Source: Candidatus Latescibacterota bacterium (lineage in GTDB: Bacteria > JAAXHH01 > JABIQT01). From it: a stretch of 12,042 nt of DNA. Positions 7,378 through 12,042 of the stretch are shown here, one piece after another. Both the position numbers and the translations under genes were made by a program. Below the pieces are notes generated by a model. The model saw only the letters and a program-made list of their open reading frames with translations. It had not been told where the DNA came from and did not search any database. The stretch is taken from positions 1-12,042 of the forward strand of contig JABIQT010000629.1 of the NCBI GenBank assembly GCA_018667995.1, in the 5' to 3' direction. Each line of letters starts with the position of its first letter. Positions within the stretch are counted from its first letter, which is position 1.

Positions 7378-7567
7378 GGGGCGCTCTTTGGGGAGGACTT
7401 GAATCTACCTGTCAATCTTGAATGTGGGCTCGCGGACAAGTGAAGTCAAGCCCCCTATACATCGGATCGGATTTTGCTTGCGGGAGTACCCGCCCACTAG
7501 TACTTTACACGCGCTAACACGAATTTTTCGATAGTATCAGTTTGAGTTCTTCCCGGGAGCAGTCTTT
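7378..7567. promoter_or_regulatory. Divergent control region between REC-ATPase (-) and the TatA-like gene (+)
   Basis: This 190-bp stretch has no gene. CTTGAAT occurs twice in direct orientation (7398-7404 and 7417-7423), 19 bp apart, just upstream of the REC-ATPase start. AAGTCAAGC at 7443-7451 also occurs in the REC-GDH control region. A GCGGG-AGTA-CCCGC hairpin (7480-7493) lies before a TTTACA -35-like hexamer (7504-7509) facing the TatA-like gene. The -10 for that hexamer is poor; the best guess lies within 7527-7537. Promoter positions remain unsure. Confidence 0.35.
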
Positions 7568-7831
7568 ATGATCTTCGATATCGGCATGGGCGAAATGATG
7601 GTCATATTTCTCATCGTTCTGATGCTGTTCGGGGCAGACCGAATTCCTCAATTAGCAAAGGGGCTCGGAAAAGGAATTCGAGATTTCAAACGGGTGGTTA
7701 ACGGTTATCAGAATGAGATTCAGCGCATTGTAGAACAGGAGGAAATCAAACCTCCGCCTCGCAAGATGCCGCCTCCTAAAATTGATAGCCCAGCAAGTGA
7801 TAGCAAGAAGTCCGACGCCACGGAAGCCTGA
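7568..7831 (+). CDS. tatA: TatA/TatB-family twin-arginine translocase protein
   Basis: This 87-aa protein has the classic Tat layout: a short periplasmic N-terminus (FDIGMGE), one transmembrane helix (residues about 8-22, MMVIFLIVLMLF), the FG hinge (22-23), IP as the helix break, and an amphipathic helix (LAKGLGKGIRDFKRVV). A charged helix and a Pro/Lys/Ser-rich tail follow. Together with TatC such proteins form the pore that exports folded, cofactor-bearing proteins. The acidic residue before the membrane helix (E9) is TatB-like, while the FG motif and short length are TatA-like. In many non-proteobacterial genomes a single protein does both jobs, so the A/B choice is open. No tatC is in the window; the gene is followed after 95 bp by an unrelated kinase. 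GGGAG lies about 9 bases before the ATG. Confidence 0.9.
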   Translation: MIFDIGMGEMMVIFLIVLMLFGADRIPQLAKGLGKGIRDFKRVVNGYQNEIQRIVEQEEIKPPPRKMPPPKIDSPASDSKKSDATEA

Positions 7832-7926
7832 CAGTGCCCCGAGCCAACGTGAACCCCGGTAACAGTAATTCCCGTTCCCCGATTCCAACCTGATTATATC
7901 ACCTTAATAACCCTATTGTAAACCAC
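7832..7926. other. 95-bp spacer between the TatA-like and glycerate kinase genes
   Basis: The spacer is C-rich at first and AT-rich near the end. No Shine-Dalgarno sequence precedes the ATG at 7927. TAATAA near 7902 could be a weak -10, but no good -35 accompanies it. No clear terminator for the TatA-like gene is seen. Confidence 0.2.
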
Positions 7927-9258
7927 ATGTCAGTTGCTGAATTGAGATCATCGGCTTTTCAGATTTTCCGTAGCGCAATAAGTGCGGTGGATCCGGCTGC
8001 GGCAATCCGGCGATACGTCCGTGTGCACGGCGACAAACTTATCGTTCAGGATCGTACTTATGATCTGACTCACGTGGACCGGATTATCGTAATAGGAACC
8101 GGTAAGGCAGGCGCCGTAATGGCACAGGCCATAGAGTCTCTGCTGGGAGATCGAATAACCAGTGGCTCAGTGAACGTCAAGTACGACCACCTGGCTCCCG
8201 TTCAAACTGTCTCTCTCGTCGAAGCAGGGCATCCGATACCAGATGAGAATGGTATTCTAGGTTCGCGTCGAATTGGTGAACTCATTTCAGACCTATCGGA
8301 GCGAGACCTGGTTCTTTGTCTCATTTCGGGCGGTGGCTCCGCACTCATGCCCCTGCCCGTTTCCGGTGTCTCACTGTCCGAGATACAGGAGACCACGCAG
8401 TTACTACTGAGCTGTGGCGCTACCATCAATGAGATCAATGCTCTCCGCAAGCATATATCCCAGCTCAAAGGTGGTCAGCTTGCCCGGAGAACGGCCCCTG
8501 CACATATCGTGAGTCTCATTCTGTCCGATGTGATCGGAGATCCTCTCGATGTTATCGCCTCGGGCCCCACATCGCCAGACGCGAGTACGTTTGACGATTG
8601 CCGTCGTGTGGTCGAGAAGTACGGGCTTGAAAACCAGTTGCCCGGTTCGGTTCGGGAGCATCTCAAATCAGGTTTGTCTGGAGAGATCGAAGACACGCCG
8701 GGGCCGAATGATCCAATCTTTGACCGGGTTCAGAACGTTCTGATTGCTACAAATATCCAAGCCCTTGATGCAGCCAAGGTAGCGGCTGACCAGTCCGGAT
8801 ATAATACGACTATTCTGACGAGTGGGCTTCAGGGCGAAACACGAGAGGTCGCTGGTCTATTTCCGGCCATCGCGGCGGAGATTAAGGCTTCAGGCAATCC
8901 CATAAACGCGCCCGCTTGCGTGATTATAGGCGGCGAGACTACAGTGGCTATCCGGGGAAATGGTAAAGGGGGCCGAAATCAGGAATTCGTCCTTGCTGCG
9001 GCTCTCGGCTTGGCGGGGATGGATAATACAGTGGTCTTTAGCGCTGGGACTGACGGTACGGACGGCCCCACCGATGCTGCAGGCTCTATTGCCGACGGAC
9101 AGACCCTCGCTAGAGCTGAGGCCCTCGGTTTGGATCCATTGGCTTTTCTGAACGATAATGATTCCTATAACTTTTTCAAACCGCTCGGTGACCTCGTCAT
9201 GACCGGACCGACTGGCACCAATGTCATGGATCTTCGGCTACTCCTGGTTGGAACCTGA
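7927..9258 (+). CDS. gckA: Glycerate 2-kinase (GckA/TtuD family, DUF4147-MOFRL)
   Basis: This 443-aa protein matches the usual length of the family once annotated as hydroxypyruvate reductase (TtuD) and now known as ATP-dependent glycerate 2-kinase. It yields 2-phosphoglycerate and so feeds glycerate from serine, glyoxylate or sugar-acid breakdown into glycolysis. The N-terminal DUF4147 domain has IVIGTGKAG with K60, EAGHPIPDE (99-107), LISGGGSALMPLP (132-144), INALRKHISQLKGGQLA (170-186) and SDVIGDPLDVIASGPTSPD (200-218). The C-terminal MOFRL domain has IGGETTVAIRGNGKGGRNQE (334-353) and GTDGTDGPTDAAG (374-386). All signature motifs are intact. The ATG fits the family N-terminus, although no Shine-Dalgarno sequence is seen. 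It is convergent with accA, with only two bases between the stop codons. Nothing nearby belongs to glycerate metabolism, so the physiological route is not shown. Confidence 0.94.
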   Translation: MSVAELRSSAFQIFRSAISAVDPAAAIRRYVRVHGDKLIVQDRTYDLTHVDRIIVIGTGKAGAVMAQAIESLLGDRITSGSVNVKYDHLAPVQTVSLVEAGHPIPDENGILGSRRIGELISDLSERDLVLCLISGGGSALMPLPVSGVSLSEIQETTQLLLSCGATINEINALRKHISQLKGGQLARRTAPAHIVSLILSDVIGDPLDVIASGPTSPDASTFDDCRRVVEKYGLENQLPGSVREHLKSGLSGEIEDTPGPNDPIFDRVQNVLIATNIQALDAAKVAADQSGYNTTILTSGLQGETREVAGLFPAIAAEIKASGNPINAPACVIIGGETTVAIRGNGKGGRNQEFVLAAALGLAGMDNTVVFSAGTDGTDGPTDAAGSIADGQTLARAEALGLDPLAFLNDNDSYNFFKPLGDLVMTGPTGTNVMDLRLLLVGT

Positions 9259-9260
9259 TG

Positions 9261-10250
9261 CTATACCGGGTCAGCTGGCACTACATCATAGACGCCCATG
9301 TTGCTGAACTTGTCTATACGCTCGAGAATGAGGGTGTCAATCGGAGTGGATGTTATCTCAGCAAAGGATTCTGAGATGGCGGTTTTGAGTGCCTGGTTCG
9401 CTGCAGAAAAGTCGTGATGAGCCCCGCCCAGAGGTTCTTCTACGATCCCGTCGATGACGCCTAATTCCAAAAGGTCCGCCGCCGTCAGGCGCAGGGCCTC
9501 TGCACAGTCTGTCTTCCTGGCCGCAGCCTTTTCCTGATCTTTCCAGAGAATAGTGGAGCATGCTTCCGGTGTGATCGTCGTGTACCAGGCGTTCTCCATC
9601 ATAAGCACTCTATCGCCCACACCTATTCCCAGCGCACCTCCACTTCCACCCTCGCCGATCACCGTTACTATGATCGGTACGGTTAGTCTCCCCATTTCGT
9701 AAATGACCCGGGCTATGGCGTCTGCCTGACCCCGCTCTTCGGCACCGGCTCCCGGATATGCGCCGGGGGTATCTATGAAGGCCAGAACGGGCATCTCGAA
9801 TTTCTCCGCCAGCTTCACGATTCTCAGGGCTTTTCTGTAACCCTCAGGTCCGGCCATGCCGAAGTTCCGCATCAGGTTTTCCTTGGTATCGCTGCCCTTT
9901 TGATGTCCGATTACCATGACAGGCATACCGTCCAGTTTGGCCATGCCGGCGACCATCGCTTTGTCGTCTCCGAATGCGCGATCACCGTGGAGCTCCACGA
10001 AATCTGTCATCATTCCAGCTATATAATCCAAGGTATGGGGTCGATCAGGGTGTCGCGCTATTTGTACACGTTGCCAGCGCGTCAAATCTGCGTAGATATT
10101 CTCGCGTAGTCGGGCTAATTTCTTTTCGAGGCGCTGAATCTCTTCGTTGAGCGCGCCAATATTCTCCGTTACGGCAAAGTTCCGCATCTCGTCGATCTGA
10201 CGCTCTAATTCGTAAATCGGCTTTTCAAAATCAAGAATAAGTCCACTCAT
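9261..10250 (-). CDS. accA: Acetyl-CoA carboxylase carboxyltransferase subunit alpha
   Basis: This 329-aa protein is of normal AccA length. With AccD it forms the carboxyltransferase that moves the carboxyl group from biotinylated AccB to acetyl-CoA, making malonyl-CoA for fatty acid synthesis in the cytosol. The N-terminus is a coiled coil (about 8-55), followed by [19 protein letters not shown] (59-77) and HGDRAFGDD (88-96). The crotonase-like core includes [11 protein letters not shown] (115-125), [17 protein letters not shown] (159-175) with backbone-binding glycines, and [15 protein letters not shown] (199-213). GGAGGAG, 10 bases before the ATG, lies in the 21-bp gap after the upstream glycosyltransferase stop, so the two genes are probably cotranscribed. 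accD is not in the window; split accA and accD loci are common. No anomalies are seen. Confidence 0.98.
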   Translation of the reverse strand: MSGLILDFEKPIYELERQIDEMRNFAVTENIGALNEEIQRLEKKLARLRENIYADLTRWQRVQIARHPDRPHTLDYIAGMMTDFVELHGDRAFGDDKAMVAGMAKLDGMPVMVIGHQKGSDTKENLMRNFGMAGPEGYRKALRIVKLAEKFEMPVLAFIDTPGAYPGAGAEERGQADAIARVIYEMGRLTVPIIVTVIGEGGSGGALGIGVGDRVLMMENAWYTTITPEACSTILWKDQEKAAARKTDCAEALRLTAADLLELGVIDGIVEEPLGGAHHDFSAANQALKTAISESFAEITSTPIDTLILERIDKFSNMGVYDVVPADPV

Positions 10251-10271
10251 ATTTCTTGTACTCCTCCACGG

Positions 10272-12008
10272 TCATTTCCGGATGCGCCGGATGGCCTTGC
10301 GTATGTTCACCAGAGGTTCGGTCCCGGCGTCCACCAGGGAAACCATTTCAAGAGGCGTCGCCTCATCCTCGGTCGCCTCAATATTGGCCACAAGCTTCAA
10401 ACCAACACCAAGGCGCATGCACGATGACACCAATTGCAGTATCTCCTGGTAGGTCACAGTAGACGAAGCCACTATGACCTCGTCGATTTTGTGCTTGTCC
10501 AATGTATCGGACAACTTTCCATTCCCATTAAAAACATCTACATTGTGCAGCCGTTTTCCGATCATTCGCGGATCTGAGTCCAGGAAACCGACCACATCAA
10601 AGTCTGACCGATCCTGCATTCGCGAGAGAATACAGCGGCCAGTTCTGTCCGTACCAACGATGATGGCGCGGGGACGTTCTGTTGAAAGATGCCTGATTAT
10701 CAGTCGCCAGCCCGCAATTACCGTCAGGTTCATAAGCCATGCCAGCAGAATCACCACACGGGAAAACGCATACGGCGGAGCATAGTAGGTTAATGCAGCA
10801 ACTAAGACAAATCCCGCTGTCACACCGCCTGCGGCGGTCACAGGTGACATCCTGCGACGACCGTATAAGCCGGACACGTATAGTGATGACATCCAGATCG
10901 CACTATACATGCCGTGGATTACAAGATACGCAGGAAGAGACTCGGCCGTCAATGGTGCCAGATGCCCGACTCGAATCAGCGTGGCTATCAGGGGGGTGAC
11001 GTTTATCGTCGCCAGATCTATCAGCGGCAGCCAGCTGCTTCGTATCCCGGCGCTTGCGATGGACAGCCCGCCCCTTGCCACGATACCAACGGTAACCAAC
11101 AAGTGGTTGAGGCGCGCGATAATCCGTGTTCCCTTTGTGGATTGATGTTTTCTGGCGTAGGTGTACATGGCCCGGTAGAACTCAACGAATGCCCGCGGCC
11201 GGTTCTTGCGCGCACTTTCACCCTTATAGTGGACAACTTTCGTTTGAGGCACATACCGAATCCGCCAGCCGGACTGCCGAATCCTGTACAGCCAGTCGAG
11301 GTCCTCCCCATACATGAAGAAAGAATCGTCCAACGGGCCGGCATGATTAATAGCTTCCCGTCGGACAAACATGAAAGATCCTGAGACGGCATCCACATCT
11401 GTGGCCTCGTCGGGGTCAAGGTGCGTCATATTGTAGGCACCTATTTGGCGGTTTTTTGGAAAAAGTCGACTGAGGCCTGTCAGTTTAAAGAAGGCATTCA
11501 TCGGGGTCGGGATGCTGCGCCGGCATGCCAGTTGTAGCGATCCATCGGCGTTCAGGATTTTGCACCCGGCCGCCCCGATATCGGAATGACCGTCCATATA
11601 ATCCATCATGGTTCGCAGCGTGTCTTCCTGAAGAAGTACATCCGGATTCGCGAGGCAGGCGTATTTGCCCCGGTATCTGGAAAGGGCCTGGTTGTTCGCT
11701 GCAGCGAAGCCGACATTTTCTGTATTCTTGATCAACAGGACTTCGGGGAAGTTTCGCTCTATCATCTCCACACTATCGTCTGTCGAATTGTTGTCCACGA
11801 CAATGGTCTCTACAGTAATACCAACTGATGCGCTGGCGGCCGATTGCAGCATGACTTCAAGAAATCGGCTGACGTTGTAGCTAACGATAATCAGCGAAAT
11901 ATCCACAGCGTCATCTAAGTTGTCACTGAGTGATGTTGGCATAGGTTTGAACCGAGAAGCTGGTGGTGATTCTAAACTGTTTGGCATCGTCGCACTAGGG
12001 CCGATCAT
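10272..12008 (-). CDS. GT2 glycosyltransferase fused to the membrane/Rossmann half of a polyprenyl-phosphate sugar transferase
   Basis: This 578-aa protein has two parts. Residues 35-285 are a family-2 glycosyltransferase of the WbbL/rhamnosyltransferase kind: DISLIIVSYN (36-45), VDNNSTDDS (71-79), NVGFAAANN (98-106), LANPDV (119-124) as the DXD-like site, and MYGEDLDWLYRIR (232-244) with the catalytic acidic pair. Residues 300-440 hold four to five hydrophobic segments, including LYGRRRM and YAFSRVVILLAWLMNL, as in the N-terminus of WcaJ/WbaP-type phosphoglycosyl transferases. Residues 446-545 form the nucleotide-binding domain of that family (AIIVGTDRTG, VVGFLDSDPRMIGKRL, IDEVIVASS). The catalytic bacterial sugar transferase domain that normally follows is absent; the protein stops after an Arg/Lys-rich tail. 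It probably works on surface polysaccharide at the inner membrane. The start is uncertain: ATG at 12008, 11987 or 11942 are all possible, none with a strong Shine-Dalgarno sequence. The N-terminal 30 residues look disordered. Confidence 0.88.
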   Translation of the reverse strand: MIGPSATMPNSLESPPASRFKPMPTSLSDNLDDAVDISLIIVSYNVSRFLEVMLQSAASASVGITVETIVVDNNSTDDSVEMIERNFPEVLLIKNTENVGFAAANNQALSRYRGKYACLANPDVLLQEDTLRTMMDYMDGHSDIGAAGCKILNADGSLQLACRRSIPTPMNAFFKLTGLSRLFPKNRQIGAYNMTHLDPDEATDVDAVSGSFMFVRREAINHAGPLDDSFFMYGEDLDWLYRIRQSGWRIRYVPQTKVVHYKGESARKNRPRAFVEFYRAMYTYARKHQSTKGTRIIARLNHLLVTVGIVARGGLSIASAGIRSSWLPLIDLATINVTPLIATLIRVGHLAPLTAESLPAYLVIHGMYSAIWMSSLYVSGLYGRRRMSPVTAAGGVTAGFVLVAALTYYAPPYAFSRVVILLAWLMNLTVIAGWRLIIRHLSTERPRAIIVGTDRTGRCILSRMQDRSDFDVVGFLDSDPRMIGKRLHNVDVFNGNGKLSDTLDKHKIDEVIVASSTVTYQEILQLVSSCMRLGVGLKLVANIEATEDEATPLEMVSLVDAGTEPLVNIRKAIRRIRK

Positions 12009-12042
12009 TCATGTCCAGGATACGAGCGTTTGGCGGCAGGGC
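12009..12042. other. Window edge upstream of the glycosyltransferase gene
   Basis: Only 34 bases are present. An overlapping ATGAATG arrangement on the minus strand (12006-12012) would allow stop/start coupling with an upstream gene, but the edge prevents a decision. Confidence 0.15.

Noticed and set aside
10914-11384. 156-codon plus-strand frame inside the glycosyltransferase gene
   Set aside because: It overlaps conserved GT2 motifs on the other strand and has no domain of its own.
1-12042. Mobile element, phage or CRISPR content
   Set aside because: No transposase, integrase, terminal repeats or regularly spaced repeats were found; base composition looks even across the window by eye.

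Overview
This window holds eight complete or near-complete genes and the 3' end of a ninth. It appears to be chromosomal, with roughly balanced base composition. No phage, transposon, CRISPR, tRNA or rRNA signal is visible. The organism cannot be named from the sequence. The DUF3078-type outer-membrane protein, the TatA/B-family protein and the E. coli-like two-subunit AccA point to a Gram-negative bacterium, plausibly from the FCB superphylum (Bacteroidota, Gemmatimonadota, Latescibacterota and relatives) or a nearby uncultured lineage. This placement is an inference.

Layout, left to right. (1) 1-345 (+) is the tail of a K+ channel/TrkA-type RCK protein. (2) 404-3436 (-) is a 1010-aa membrane hybrid histidine kinase with kinase, two receiver domains and an HPt domain. 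(3) 3662-5308 (-), upstream of the kinase gene in the same direction, is a single open frame fusing an intact response-regulator receiver domain to a full-length hexameric-type glutamate dehydrogenase. (4) A 276-bp divergent control region rich in small inverted and direct repeats separates this from (5) 5585-6439 (+), a predicted outer-membrane beta-barrel protein. (6) 6493-7377 (-) is a receiver domain joined to an RsbW-like ATPase domain. (7) 7568-7831 (+) is a TatA/TatB-family protein. (8) 7927-9258 (+) is a GckA/TtuD-type glycerate 2-kinase, convergent with (9) accA (9261-10250, -). accA lies 21 bp downstream of (10) 10272-12008 (-), a GT2 glycosyltransferase fused to the membrane and nucleotide-binding half of a polyprenyl-phosphate sugar transferase.

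The centre of the window (about 0.4-7.4 kb) is dense in phosphotransfer proteins. One hybrid kinase offers a terminal HPt histidine, and two nearby proteins carry N-terminal receivers on unusual outputs: a metabolic enzyme and a serine-kinase-like switch. The most striking observation is the receiver-glutamate dehydrogenase fusion. If it works as drawn, it would connect a phosphorelay directly to the enzyme joining carbon and nitrogen metabolism, without a transcription step. The adjacent hybrid kinase is the obvious candidate phosphodonor, but nothing in the sequence proves the pairing.
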